Below, in pieces: positions 30,350-40,737 of a stretch of DNA of 64,000 nucleotides. Both the position numbers and the translations under genes were made by a program. Under the pieces are notes generated by a model. It made no database searches. It was not told where the DNA came from and was given only the letters and a program-made list of their open reading frames with translations. The stretch is from Sphingomonas sp. LR60. Lineage in GTDB: Bacteria > Pseudomonadota > Alphaproteobacteria > Sphingomonadales > Sphingomonadaceae. Every line of letters starts with the position of its first letter. Within the stretch, counting starts at the first letter, position 1. The stretch is taken from the NCBI RefSeq assembly GCF_036855935.1, contig NZ_JASPFK010000001.1:965501-1029500 (forward strand). The letters are read 5' to 3'.

Positions 30350-31309
30350 ATGATCCACGACACAGGACGTCATCGGCGCATCGCCGCCTGCGTGCTCGCC
30401 GCGCTGACACTCACCGCACAGGCGCCGCGTCCCGCGCCGCCGCCGCAGGTCGAGATGTGGGTGCCGAAGAAGACGCCCTACGCCGCCTATGACGCACCAA
30501 ACCGCCCGTGGTGGAAGCTTGCCGACGTCCTCGCGTTGCACAAGGGCGCAACCGATTGGTCGCAAGCGATCGTGCGTAACCGCGACCTGGTCGCCGACTG
30601 GCACCAGCAGGCGCCGGGCAAGCGGACCGCGGAGGTCGCCTATGCGGACAATCGCACCGCGATCATCGTCTGGGGCGGTCACTTGCGCGTCACGATCGCC
30701 GGTCATCCGACGTTCGTCGCCAGCAAGGGGTTCGAGATCGGCGTACCACTGCGCGTACCGTTCACGCTCGAGACGATCGGCGATCAGCCGGCCTTGTGGT
30801 TCGAGATCCACGCCGCCAGCGACCTGCCGCTCTACCCGGTCGAGAGCACGTCCGGGCGGCCGGGCGACGTGAGCGGCTTTCGCTATGAGCGACGGTTGGT
30901 GTCCGGCGGCGCCGGCGCGCCCGACGCGACCAACCCCTTGTACGTCGACTATTACAAGGACGTGGTGCAGGGTGGGGCGCGCGCCACTGCGTTCGTCGCG
31001 GCGCAGCATCTGTTCGTGAACAACATTCGCGGACGCGCGACACCGACGCCGCCCGCCTCCAACCTCGGCCACTTCCACGTCGGTTATGACGAATTCTGGT
31101 TCGTCATGGAGGGGAATGTCGACCTGCAGATCGAGGGCGAGCCGTTGATCACGGCCGCCGCGCCCGGCGACGTGCTGACCGCGAAACAAGGACGCTGGCA
31201 CCGCGCGAGCTTCGGCGGGCCGGTGGGGCAGATGGGAACGCGAGTCGCGATCAATCCCTATCCGCTCGGGCTGCACGGCTATAGCGTGCAGTCCGGCGGA
31301 CGTCAGTAG
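30350..31309 (+). CDS. Exported cupin-domain protein
   Basis: 319 residues with a signal peptide (about 1-25). The C-terminal cupin contains HFHVGYDEFWFVMEGNVDL, with the metal-binding His-x-His and Glu, and a late His in GRWHRASF. The N-terminal half has a less clear barrel. GGAGGGGGAGGA lies upstream. It resembles the cupin at 27992 in build, so both may act on the same periplasmic intermediates. Reaction unknown. Confidence 0.7.
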   Translation: MIHDTGRHRRIAACVLAALTLTAQAPRPAPPPQVEMWVPKKTPYAAYDAPNRPWWKLADVLALHKGATDWSQAIVRNRDLVADWHQQAPGKRTAEVAYADNRTAIIVWGGHLRVTIAGHPTFVASKGFEIGVPLRVPFTLETIGDQPALWFEIHAASDLPLYPVESTSGRPGDVSGFRYERRLVSGGAGAPDATNPLYVDYYKDVVQGGARATAFVAAQHLFVNNIRGRATPTPPASNLGHFHVGYDEFWFVMEGNVDLQIEGEPLITAAAPGDVLTAKQGRWHRASFGGPVGQMGTRVAINPYPLGLHGYSVQSGGRQ

Positions 31310-31555
31310 ACCTTACGGAGCAGGATAGGCGAACGACCGAAATCGGGGATCGAGCGAAGCTTTTCTGAAGAACCGTGAATAGTCGCTACGGCCAGCGAAG
31401 GCTCGGATTTCAAGCGACTTTGGGCAACGGTTGACCAGCGTCCCGCTTCGAACGGAGTGCGCGCCGCCCTGCAATCGATGGTGCAGCGCTGCCGCCTTGG
31501 CTAGTGCGACCGGGCAGGTCGGCGCGAATCAAGGCGCATACACGGGAACGCTCCA

Positions 31556-34500
31556 ATGACACCCTGGCAGTTCTGGATCGATCGCGGCGGCACCTTCACC
31601 GACGTCGTGGCCCGGAAGCCTGATGGCAGCCATGTCACCGTCAAGTTGCTGTCGGAAGATCCGGAGCGCTACGCGGATGCTGCGGTGGAGGCGATCAGGC
31701 GGTTGACTGGTGGTGACGCCATGCCGCTGGAATTGCGGATCGGTACGACCGTGGCGACCAATGCATTGCTCGAGCGCAAGGGCGAGCCAACCCTGTTGGC
31801 GATCACGCGCGGGTTCGGCGATGCGCTGGTCATCGGGCATCAGGAACGTGCGGATATTTTCGCCCGCGATCTTGCGCGCCCGGCGCCGTTGTTCGCGCGC
31901 GTGGTCGAGATCGACGAGCGGATCGCGGCGGATGGCACCGTAATCGCGCCGCTGGATAGCATGGCGGCCAGAGCGGGCTTGCAAGCAGCCTATGATACCG
32001 GCCTGCGCGCGATCGCGATCGTGCTGATGCACGGCTATCGCTTCCACAGGCACGAGACGGCGCTGGCGGACCTCGCGGGCGAGATCGGCTTCACGCAGAT
32101 CTCGGTCAGCCACCGGGTCGCGCCGCTGATCAAGCTGATCGGGCGCGGCGATACCACGTTGGTCGATGCCTATCTGTCCCCGGTACTCGACCGCTATGTC
32201 GCGGGACTGAGCGCCGCGCTGGGGCAGAATGCGCTGTTCATGCAATCGTCCGGCGGGCTGGTCGATGGTTCGCGCTTCCGCGGCAAGGATGCCATCCTGT
32301 CGGGGCCGGCAGGCGGGATCGTCGGCATGGCCGCCACCGCGCGCGAGGCCGGGTTCGATCGCGTCATCGGCTTCGACATGGGCGGCACCTCGACCGACGT
32401 GTCGCATCATGCCGGCAGCTACGAGCGCGACACCGAGACGCTCATTGCCGGCACGCGGATCCGCGCCCCTATGCTGCGTATCCACACCGTCGCGGCGGGC
32501 GGCGGATCGATCTGCCGGTTCGACGGGCAACGGCTGCTGGTCGGGCCGGAGAGCGCCGGCGCGGTGCCGGGACCGGCCTGCTATCGCCGGGGCGGGCCGC
32601 TGACGGTGACCGATTGCAACGTCATGCTCGGCAAGCTGCGCCCCGACTTCTTCCCGGCGCTATTTGGCGCGCGAGGCGATCAGCCGCTCGACGCCGCCGC
32701 GGTAGCGGCGCGCTTCGCCGAGCTGCCGCTCGATGCGCACGTGGCTGCGGAAGGCTTCGTCGCGATCGCCGTCGCCAATATGGCCAATGCGATCCGCAAG
32801 ATCTCGGTTGCGCGGGGGCATGACGTGACGCGCTACACGCTTGCCTGTTTTGGCGGCGCGGGCGGGCAGCATGCTTGCCTGGTCGCCGATGCGCTGGGGA
32901 TGGACCGGGTGATGATCCATCCGCTCGCCGGGGTACTTTCCGCCTATGGCATGGGGCTCGCCGATCGCCGCGTGTTGCGCGAGAAGACGCTGGGTGTCGG
33001 GATCGAGGACAGCGGGACGATCGCCGCCGCGATCGATCTGCTCGCCGCCGAGGCGCGTGAGGACCTGGCAGCGCAAGGCATCTCGCCCGACGCGATCGTC
33101 GTCGAGCGTCGCGTGCATCTGCGCCGTGGCCAGACCGAGCACACGATCGAAGTGGATCTGGACGATACGGCAGCGATGATCGCTGCATTCGACACGGCGC
33201 ACGTCGCGCAGTTCGGCTTTGCGAGTACGCAGCCGCTGATCGTCGATCGGCTCGTCACGGAAGCGATCGCACCCAATGCCGCGGTGCAAACGACGCTGAT
33301 CGCGCTCCCGACCGAGCCGGCTGAGCCAATGGCGATCGTGTCCGTTCATATGGCCGGCGCCTGGCACGACGCGCCGGTGCTGGCGCGCGAAGGCCTGCCC
33401 GTCGGTCATGCGCTAGTCGGCCCGGCGCTGATCATCGATCCGGTCTCCACCACCGTCATCGAGCCGGGTTGGGGCGCGCGCGTCGATGCGATCGGCAATC
33501 TGATCCTCGAACGTCGCTCGGCCCGTCGCGAGACCAGGATCGGCACCGAGAGCGATCCGACCCGACTGGCGATCTTCGCCGGCCTGTTCATGAGCATCGC
33601 CGAGGAGATGGGCGCCGCGCTGCAGCGGTCGGCCGCCTCGGTCAACATCCGTGAGCGGCTCGATTTCTCCTGCGCGCTGTTCGACGCCGCTGGCAATCTG
33701 GTCGCCAACGCACCGCATATTCCGGTGCATCTCGGCTCGATGGGCGAGAGTATCCGCACGATCATCACTGCGCGAGGATCGGTTGCGGACGGCAGGGGCA
33801 TCCGCCGCGGCGATGCCTATGCGCTCAACGCGCCGTATCGCGGCGGCACGCACCTGCCCGATATCACGGTCATCATGCCGGTATTTGCCGAGCGAAGCGA
33901 TACGCCCGACTGGTTCGTCGCCGCGCGCGGCCACCATGCCGATGTCGGCGGGATCACGCCCGGATCGATGCCGCCCGACAGCGTGTCGGTCGAGCAGGAA
34001 GGCGTGTTGCTCGACGATGTGCTGGTGGTGGACGAGGGGCGGTTCCTTGAAGCCGAACTGCGCAGCGTGTTCGCCGACGGTGCCTTTCCGGCGCGCAACA
34101 TCGACCAGAACATCGCCGACCTTACCGCGCAGCTTGCGGCATGTACCCGTGGCGCATCCGGTCTCGCGCGCATTGCCGCAGAATATGGGTCGGATGTGGT
34201 CAGCGCCTATATGGAGCATGTCCAGGCAAATGCCGACGCCGCCGTGCGCCGCCTGATTGCGCGGCTGGAGGATGGCGAATTCGCGTATCACATGGATGAC
34301 GGTGCGGTGGTCCGCGTGTCCGTTCGCGTCGATCGCTCGGCGGGCGCGATGACGATCGATTTCGCCGGCACGAGCGATCAGCGCCCGAACAATTTCAATG
34401 CGCCGGTCTCGATCGTACGCGCCGCCGTGCTGTATGTGCTGCGCGTGCTGGTCGACGAAGAAGTGCCACTCAACGACGGCTGCCTGCGCGGCGTGACGCG

Positions 34501-35085
34501 TGCAGATCGATGCTCAACCCGCACTTCCCTGCCGCGGTGGTGGCGGGCAATGTGGAGACCAGCCAGGTCGTCACCGATGCCTTGTTCGGTGCGCTCGGCG
34601 CGATGGCGGCGAGCCAGGGGACGATGAACAACTTCACCTTCGGGGACGACACCCACCAATATTACGAGACGATCGCCGGTGGATCGGGTGCCGGACCGGA
34701 TCATGATGGTACGTCCGTGATCCAGACGCACATGACCAACAGCCGCCTGACCGACCCGGAAATCTTCGAGACGCGCTTCCCGGTGCTTCTGGAGGAATTT
34801 TCGATTCGCGCCGGGTCGGGCGGGGCGGGTGCGCACGAGGGCGGCAATGGAGCGACGCGACGCGTGCGCTTCCTCTCCGACATGACCGCCTGCATCCTGG
34901 CCAACCGCCGCCGCGTTGCGCCGTTCGGGCTCGCGGGCGGCGCTGACGGCGGCATCGGCGCCGCGAGCGTCGAGCGTGCCGACGGGTCGGTCGAGCGCCT
35001 TGGCTCCACGGCGAAGGTAGACATGCGCGCCGGAGACGTGTTCGTCATCGAAACGCCCGGCGGGGGCGGATTCGGAGGCGCTTGA
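31556..35085 (+). CDS. ATP-dependent 5-oxoprolinase / hydantoinase A-B fusion (one frameshift)
   Basis: About 1176 residues repaired, the length of fused HyuA-HyuB 5-oxoprolinases. HyuA half: the phosphate-binding [13 protein letters not shown] at the N-terminus, [15 protein letters not shown], and [16 protein letters not shown]. HyuB half from about residue 665: [25 protein letters not shown] and [17 protein letters not shown]. The frame breaks near 34505, where one missing G in GCAGATCG explains the shift; the rest ([19 protein letters not shown]) is well conserved. It cleaves 5-oxoproline or a related cyclic amide with ATP. It overlaps the DUF969 gene by one base and leads a four-gene operon. 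Confidence 0.85.
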
Positions 35086-35738
35086 TGCTCGTTCTTGCCG
35101 GTATCGCGGTGATCGTCGCCGGCTTCCTGCTGCGCTTCAATCCGCTGCTGGTCGTGGCGGTTTCCGCATTGGTCACCGGACTTGCCGCCGGACTCGATCC
35201 GCTCGCCATCCTCGCGGCGTTCGGCAAGGCGTTCAACGCCAATCGTTTCGTCAGCGCGATCTATATCGTCCTGCCCGTGATCGGCTTGCTGGAGCGCCAC
35301 GGCCTGCAGGAGCGCGCTCGGGGCGCGATCGCAACGTTGAAGGGCGCCACGGTCGGACGACTGCTGATCGGTTATTTGCTGTTCCGCCAGATCACCGCGG
35401 CGCTCGGCCTCACCTCGATCGCCGGGCCGGCGCAGAGCGTGCGTCCGCTGGTCGCGCCGATGGCCGAAGCGGCGGCGGAACGGCAGGGCGTGCCACCGGG
35501 TGGCGATGCGATCCCGGCCATGGCCGCCGCGACCGACAATATCGGGCTGTTCTTCGGCGAGGACATCTTCATCGCGATCGGGTCGATCCTGCTGATGAAG
35601 GGCGTGCTGGAGGGCTATGGCATCACGATCCAGCCGCTGCATCTGTCGCTGTGGGCGATCCCGTCGGCGCTCGCTGCGTTGCTGATCCATGGTGGGCGGC
35701 TGTGGTGGCTCGACCGCCGGCTGGCGCGCGCCAGATGA
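35085..35738 (+). CDS. DUF969 family membrane protein
   Basis: 217 residues with about six hydrophobic segments. DUF969 and DUF979 proteins nearly always occur together, and I recall them next to pyrrolidone-carboxyl peptidase in streptococci. Conserved stretches seen here are NRFVSAIYIVLPVIGLLERHGLQERA and TDNIGLFFGEDIFIAIGSILL. The start overlaps the oxoprolinase stop (TGATG), and the end overlaps the DUF979 start (ATGA). Probably one half of a two-part transporter; the substrate is inferred from context as 5-oxoproline. Confidence 0.82.
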   Translation: MLVLAGIAVIVAGFLLRFNPLLVVAVSALVTGLAAGLDPLAILAAFGKAFNANRFVSAIYIVLPVIGLLERHGLQERARGAIATLKGATVGRLLIGYLLFRQITAALGLTSIAGPAQSVRPLVAPMAEAAAERQGVPPGGDAIPAMAAATDNIGLFFGEDIFIAIGSILLMKGVLEGYGITIQPLHLSLWAIPSALAALLIHGGRLWWLDRRLARAR

Positions 35739-36676
35739 TCGGAACCAACTTCATCTACGCCGTCGCCGGGCTGATGTTCGCGGCATTCGCCGTGCTGAGC
35801 GCGACGGATCGCGGCAATGCCAAGCGCTTCGGTAATGCCGGCTTCTACGCCTTGCTCAGCGTCAGTTTCCTGTTCGGCGACAGGATCGGCGATATCGGTA
35901 ATGGCATGCTCGTCCTCGGCCTCGTGGCGATCGCCGGGACCGGCGCGATGGGGCGTGGTGCGCGCGCCAGCACGACCCCGGTCGAACGCCAGGTCGAAGC
36001 GACGAGGCGTGGCAATCGGCTGTTCCTGCCCGCCCTGACCATCCCGGCGACCGCGTTGCTCGGCACGCTCGCGTTCGCCGCGATGCCCCGTCTGATCGAT
36101 CCCAAGCAGATCACGCTCGTCGCGCTGACGTCCGGCGTGATCCTCGCACTGGCGATCGGCTATGCCTGGTTCCGGCCGCGCCCCGCGACGCCGTTTGCCG
36201 AAGGGCTGCGGCTGATGGACAGCGTCAGCTGGGCGGCCGTGCTACCGCAGATGCTCGCGAGCCTCGGCGCGGTGTTCGCGCTCGCTGGTGTCGGGCAAGT
36301 CGTCGGCGGCGTCGCCGGCGCGGCGATCCCCGACGGCAGCCTGATCGGCGCAGTGCTCGTCTACGCGCTCGGCATGGCGGTGTTCACGATGGTGATGGGT
36401 AACGCCTTTGCCGCCTTTCCCGTGATGTTCGCCGCTGTCGCGATGCCCCTACTGATCGGCCGTTATGGCGGCGACCCGGCGGTGATCGCCGCGATCGGCA
36501 TGCTTGCGGGCTTCTGTGGCACGCTGATGACGCCGATGGCGGCGAACTTCAATCTCGTGCCCGCCGCGTTGCTCGACCTCAAGGACAAGGGCGCGGTGAT
36601 CCGAGCGCAGGTGCCGACCGCGCTGCCGCTGCTCGTGGTCAACATCGCGCTGCTTTACTGGCTGGGGTTCCGATGA
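35735..36676 (+). CDS. DUF979 family membrane protein
   Basis: 313 residues with about nine hydrophobic segments. Conserved features are FYALLSVSFLFGDRIGD, GNAFAAFPVMFAAVAMP and GFCGTLMTPMAANFNLVPAALL. The last two resemble the re-entrant hairpins of ion-coupled transporters, which is my inference. It overlaps genes on both sides by four bases, so DUF969, DUF979 and DUF2891 are strictly co-translated. Confidence 0.82.
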   Translation: MIGTNFIYAVAGLMFAAFAVLSATDRGNAKRFGNAGFYALLSVSFLFGDRIGDIGNGMLVLGLVAIAGTGAMGRGARASTTPVERQVEATRRGNRLFLPALTIPATALLGTLAFAAMPRLIDPKQITLVALTSGVILALAIGYAWFRPRPATPFAEGLRLMDSVSWAAVLPQMLASLGAVFALAGVGQVVGGVAGAAIPDGSLIGAVLVYALGMAVFTMVMGNAFAAFPVMFAAVAMPLLIGRYGGDPAVIAAIGMLAGFCGTLMTPMAANFNLVPAALLDLKDKGAVIRAQVPTALPLLVVNIALLYWLGFR

Positions 36677-37650
36677 TGCTCGATACCGTTACCGCCGAGC
36701 GCTTCGCCGCGCTCACGCTCGGTCATTTGACGCGCGAATGGCCGTACAAGCTCGATCAGATCCTGACCGGCCCGGCCGATCTTGCCGCCCCGAGCACGCT
36801 GCACCCCATCTTCCATGGCAGCTTCGACTGGCATAGCTGCGTGCACGGCTGGTGGCAGGTCATGCGGCTCGCGCGGTTGTTCCCAGACATGGCGGCCACG
36901 TCGGCGATCGAAGCCTTGGCGGATCGGATGCTCGTGCCGGACCGCGTGGCGGGCGAACTGGCGTATCTCGATCGGCCGATGACCGGCGGGTTCGAGCGTC
37001 CTTATGGCTGGGGCTGGCTGCTCGCCCTGCACGACGAGCTGGCACAGCGCCCCGATCGGCCGTGGGCGGCGGCGCTGGAACCGCTCGCGCGCGCGTTCGC
37101 GGCGCGCTTCACCGACTATCTGCCCAAGCTCACCTACCCGGTGCGCAGCGGCAAACAGGACAGCACGGCCTTTGCGCTGATCCATGCGCTACGCTGGGCG
37201 AGAAGCCGGGATGCGGGGCTCGCGCGCCTGATCGAGGATCGGTCGCAACTTTGGTTCGGTGCCGACCGTGACGCGCGCCCGTGGGAACCGAGCGGCGAGG
37301 ATTTTCTTTCCGCCACGTTGTGCGAGGCGGTGCTGATGCGCGACGTGCGCGGTGGGGAGTTCGCTGCGTGGCTGGCTGCGTTTCTTCCCGATCCGGGTAA
37401 TGCCGCAATCGCCTGTCTGCGGGCGCCGGCCATCGTCACCGATCGCCGCGACGGCCGGCTCGCGCATCTCGACGGTCTCAATCTGGCGCGCGCATGGTGC
37501 TGGCGCAGCCTCGCCGACGACGTGCCCGATCCGGCGGCGGCGCATCGCATCGCCGACGCGCATCTTGCCGCAGCGCTGCCGCATCTGGCGGACGATTACA
37601 TGGGCGAGCATTGGTTGGCGACCTTCGCCCTTCTGGCGCTGACCGTCTGA
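36673..37650 (+). CDS. DUF2891 family protein
   Basis: 325 residues, cytoplasmic, mostly helical, with the aromatic-rich segments HPIFHGSFDWHSCVHGWW, TGGFERPYGWGWLLALHDEL and YMGEHWLATFALLAL that recall alpha/alpha-barrel enzymes. There is no signal peptide. The conserved His/Asp/Trp cluster near residues 36-50 could be an active site. Its role is unknown, but it overlaps the transporter gene, so it should act on the same compound as the 5-oxoprolinase. Confidence 0.75.
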   Translation: MMLDTVTAERFAALTLGHLTREWPYKLDQILTGPADLAAPSTLHPIFHGSFDWHSCVHGWWQVMRLARLFPDMAATSAIEALADRMLVPDRVAGELAYLDRPMTGGFERPYGWGWLLALHDELAQRPDRPWAAALEPLARAFAARFTDYLPKLTYPVRSGKQDSTAFALIHALRWARSRDAGLARLIEDRSQLWFGADRDARPWEPSGEDFLSATLCEAVLMRDVRGGEFAAWLAAFLPDPGNAAIACLRAPAIVTDRRDGRLAHLDGLNLARAWCWRSLADDVPDPAAAHRIADAHLAAALPHLADDYMGEHWLATFALLALTV

Positions 37651-37766
37651 GAGCCCGGCCGGCGTAGATCCACTTATCGCTCGCCCGGTCGAGCATCTCG
37701 GAACCCGATCGTCGTTAAACGGCTACGTCTTGAGCAACCGCGACGTGAAGCCATCGGAGAACATCC

Positions 37767-38692
37767 GTGATCGACCTGTCCTATCGACCTCGTCTGAGCG
37801 ACCTGCGGCCCATCACGTCGACGAACCAAGGCTTGCTTGCGCCGGAGGCGACCAGCGTCCGCACCTCTCCGACGTCCTCGTTTGCAGGGCGGCAGGGTTA
37901 TCTGGCCGAGCACCTTGGCGAGTTTGTCGTGCCATTGCCGACACCTCCGCGATTGCGGCAGATGTCCTGCCGGTCGATGGCAGAAACGATGCACGGCTGG
38001 ACTATGAGCATTTCACGGTCGTCATGTCGAGGAGCCGGCGCCTGGCGCTCTTCACTGGCGTCAACATCGATGGCAGCGCCAGCGTCTCCGTCCCGCGCGG
38101 CGGTGATCTATGGGCCTTTGACGGGCGGATCCCGGAAGCGGCCCAGGCCGGCGACGAGCTTTACGCCGACAACGACTTCGATCGCGGTCACCTGGTCCGC
38201 CGCGAAGACCCGAACTGGGGGCCGAGCGCCGGGATCGCCAATCGCGACACCTTCCACTTCACCAACTGCGCGCCGCAGCTCTCCGCCTTCAATCAGCGCA
38301 CCTGGCTCAGCCTCGAGGACTATATCCTCGGCAACACGCGCAGGGTCGGCGAGCGCGCGACCGTGTTCACCGGCCCGGTCTTCCGGGCGCAGGACCCGGT
38401 CTATCGCGGTGTCGCGATCCCGCTCGCCTATTGGAAGGTCGTCGCCTTCATCCATGATGACGGCCGCCCGTCCGCGTCCGCCTACCTCATCGATCACGAT
38501 GTCGATCTGAACGAGCACACGCTGCTGTTCGGTGCGTTCAAAACCTATCAGCGCTCCGTCGCCGCGATCGCACGTCTGACGGATCTCGACTTCGGGGAGC
38601 TGCCCCGGTTCGACGGCTTCTCGAACGAAGAGGCCGCGACGGGCACGACCGTCCGCCGACTGATCGCGGGGCCGGAAGACATTCTGCTCTGA
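37767..38692 (+). CDS. DNA/RNA non-specific endonuclease (NUC1 family), one frameshift
   Basis: About 308 residues repaired. The catalytic DRGHLVRREDPNWG holds the general-base His, and FHFTNCAPQLSAFN holds the metal-binding Asn. LDYEHFTVVMSRSRRLALFTGVNIDG is the typical N-terminal part of the domain. There is no signal peptide, so it acts in the cytoplasm or is released by another route. The frame changes at 37944-37945; one extra C gives LPTPSAIAADVLPVDGR and joins the two halves. GTG 37767 has GGAGA upstream. Confidence 0.82.
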
Positions 38693-38926
38693 GGTTCGAA
38701 TTAAGCCTGTCCTTTCAAGAACAAATGTGGAACGTTGCGTGTCGGATCAACATGGAGTCGGGCACATGATCGGCCGCCGAACGCTGATGGGTATCGCCGC
38801 ACCCACCCTGCGGCCCCGTCGATCGGCTGCCGTAGCGACCAAGGCTGGTCCGCGGGCCTGCGCGCAGAAAGGTGAGGGAAATTCGTAGTTTGAGGGCATG
38901 ATGCGCTGAAGCTGAAGGAGATCGCC

Positions 38927-39945
38927 ATGCGCCGCTGCGCCAGTGCCGTTCTACCGTTGATGTTGGCTCCATTGCTTCTCGCCGGATGCGCTACGAACGC
39001 AATCAGGCTGGAGGCAGCGGGAACGGTGCAAGGCCGAAGCCGCGAGGCGGTGACGGCAACCGCCAGCTACTTCGATGCCATCGAGCAACGTCGTCGCGAG
39101 GCCGCAGCAGCGCTGGTCGCGAGCGATCCAAGCTGCCTCCCGGCAACGCCGCTGCGGATACAGGTGCCCGTCTCGCCATCAGTCCCGCCGGCGCCGCTGT
39201 GCCTCTCCGGCGAGGCGCCATCGCCGGGCTACACTGCGTTCGAGATCGACATCGGCAGCAGCCCGCGCGCCGTGTTGGAACCTCGCATCGCACTTATCGC
39301 TGCGATCAGCGACTATGCCGATGCCCTGGCTGCGATCCTGGATGCGCCCAAGACCGACGTGTCGGCCGAGATCACCGCCTTCGCCGACCAGGCAGACCGG
39401 ATCGCCCGCTTCAGCAACTTCGTCGCCGGCACCGACTTGCCCAACGTCAATGCCGCGGTTGCCAGTGAACAGGGTCAGAGCCTCGTCGCGCTGATCGCCT
39501 TTGCCGACGCGCTCGCCCGCGAGGCGCGCCAGACGCGAGACGTGCGTGCCCTCGTCGTCGAGCGCGGGGCCGTTGTCGACCGCGCGCTCGCATCGCTTTC
39601 GGCGCAAGTGACGACCTGGGGCAGGGGGCGGCGCGCAACGCCGACGATCTTTATGGCAACGCCCTGTTCCGGACGTACATCCGCAACCGGGCGAGCCTGT
39701 CGGCCGACCAGCGCGAGCAGCTTGCCGGCAGGGTTTTCGCCGCTCGCGAGGCCGCCAAGGATGGACCGGCTCGCGCCGCGCAAGTCGCGGACGCAATCGA
39801 CCTCGCCGCCAAGGCGCAGGCAAGCTTGCGCGACGCGCTCGCCGGCCGACTGACACCGGCGCAGCGTCGCGCCGCCGCGCGCCTCAACATCGACCGCATC
39901 ACGCGCGCGCTTGGCCTGATCGCCTCGCTCGCTCTTCCCGCCTGA
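38927..39945 (+). CDS. Lipoprotein of unknown function (one frameshift)
   Basis: About 339 residues repaired. The signal peptide ends in the lipobox LLLAGC with Cys21, so it is membrane-anchored in the periplasm. The rest is mainly helical (Ala/Arg/Asp-rich) with no recognised domain. The break lies in the G run 39618-39621; adding one G gives WGQGAARNADDLYGN and an open frame to the TGA at 39943-39945. It heads an operon with a membrane protein and a protealysin-type protease plus inhibitor, so it may be a partner of that system. Confidence 0.68.
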
Positions 39946-39956
39946 GGAGGATCCCG

Positions 39957-40712
39957 ATGACGACCTTCACCCAGGCCATGGCCGCGGCGGAGGCCCTGAT
40001 CGACCAGTTGCAGGCATTCACCGTCGACATGCGCTTCCTCCCGCGCTCCTTCGATACCTTCTTTGGGCTCCGCACGGCTATCGGCAGCGCCAGCGAGCAG
40101 TTTGCCGCTCGGCATAACGGCGACGACACCGACCGACCGGCGTTCGCGACAATTCTCGACCGATGTGAACAGGCCATAGCGATCGGCAACGCTCTCACCC
40201 CCAACGACGCGGCAGTGTCGCGCTATGCCGAAGCAGTGCAGCGCGCGATCTCGGCGATGGACGGGCAGGGTAGCACAGCCGCCCGGCCTGCTTTTCGCGG
40301 CACGCTGCGGCTGAGGAGCAGTCCCACTCCGTCGGTGAGGGAAGGGCGCCGCTCCGCGCCCGAGCCATATTATGCCAGTCTCGTGAAGCTGTTCCCCGTC
40401 GAGGCGGTGACGCTCTACCCGCTGGCGATCGGCATCGCGGCCGGCGACGCCGTCGTGCGCCTGATCCTGATCGCCGTCATCACTCTCTTCATCATCGTTC
40501 TGCGCTGGTTCGGCACGCAGGAGGAGAGCGGAGGGGATGCCGATGTGGTGGCGATCGCAATCTCGGTAACCTCGTTCGGGCTCTACGCGGCGTCCCTTGG
40601 CGGCTTCGGCTACCTGCCGGGCGGACCCGAGCAGACCAGCCAGGTGCTCGCCTTCATTACCATCATGTGGGTCGCGCTCGTCCCGTTCGTCCTTCGCCGC
40701 GCCCGCAACTGA
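39957..40712 (+). CDS. Integral membrane protein of unknown function
   Basis: 251 residues. The first 130 are soluble and helical; then about three to four membrane helices follow (around 143-250). GAGGAGGATCC just before the start begins in the lipoprotein stop. No family is recognised. The soluble N-terminal part and membrane C-terminal part suggest a sensor or anchor for the neighbouring lipoprotein or protease. Confidence 0.62.
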   Translation: MTTFTQAMAAAEALIDQLQAFTVDMRFLPRSFDTFFGLRTAIGSASEQFAARHNGDDTDRPAFATILDRCEQAIAIGNALTPNDAAVSRYAEAVQRAISAMDGQGSTAARPAFRGTLRLRSSPTPSVREGRRSAPEPYYASLVKLFPVEAVTLYPLAIGIAAGDAVVRLILIAVITLFIIVLRWFGTQEESGGDADVVAIAISVTSFGLYAASLGGFGYLPGGPEQTSQVLAFITIMWVALVPFVLRRARN

Positions 40713-40737
40713 CCCGAAACCCTTGAGGAGATACGAC

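Noticed and set aside
28976..31276. Very long open frames in other phases and on the opposite strand, some over 350 residues
   Set aside because: High GC content lowers stop frequency. These frames are Arg/Ala-rich without domain signatures and overlap well-conserved transporter and cupin genes.
38690..38740. GGTTCGAATT sequence resembling a tRNA T-loop
   Set aside because: No matching acceptor, D or anticodon stems fold around it.
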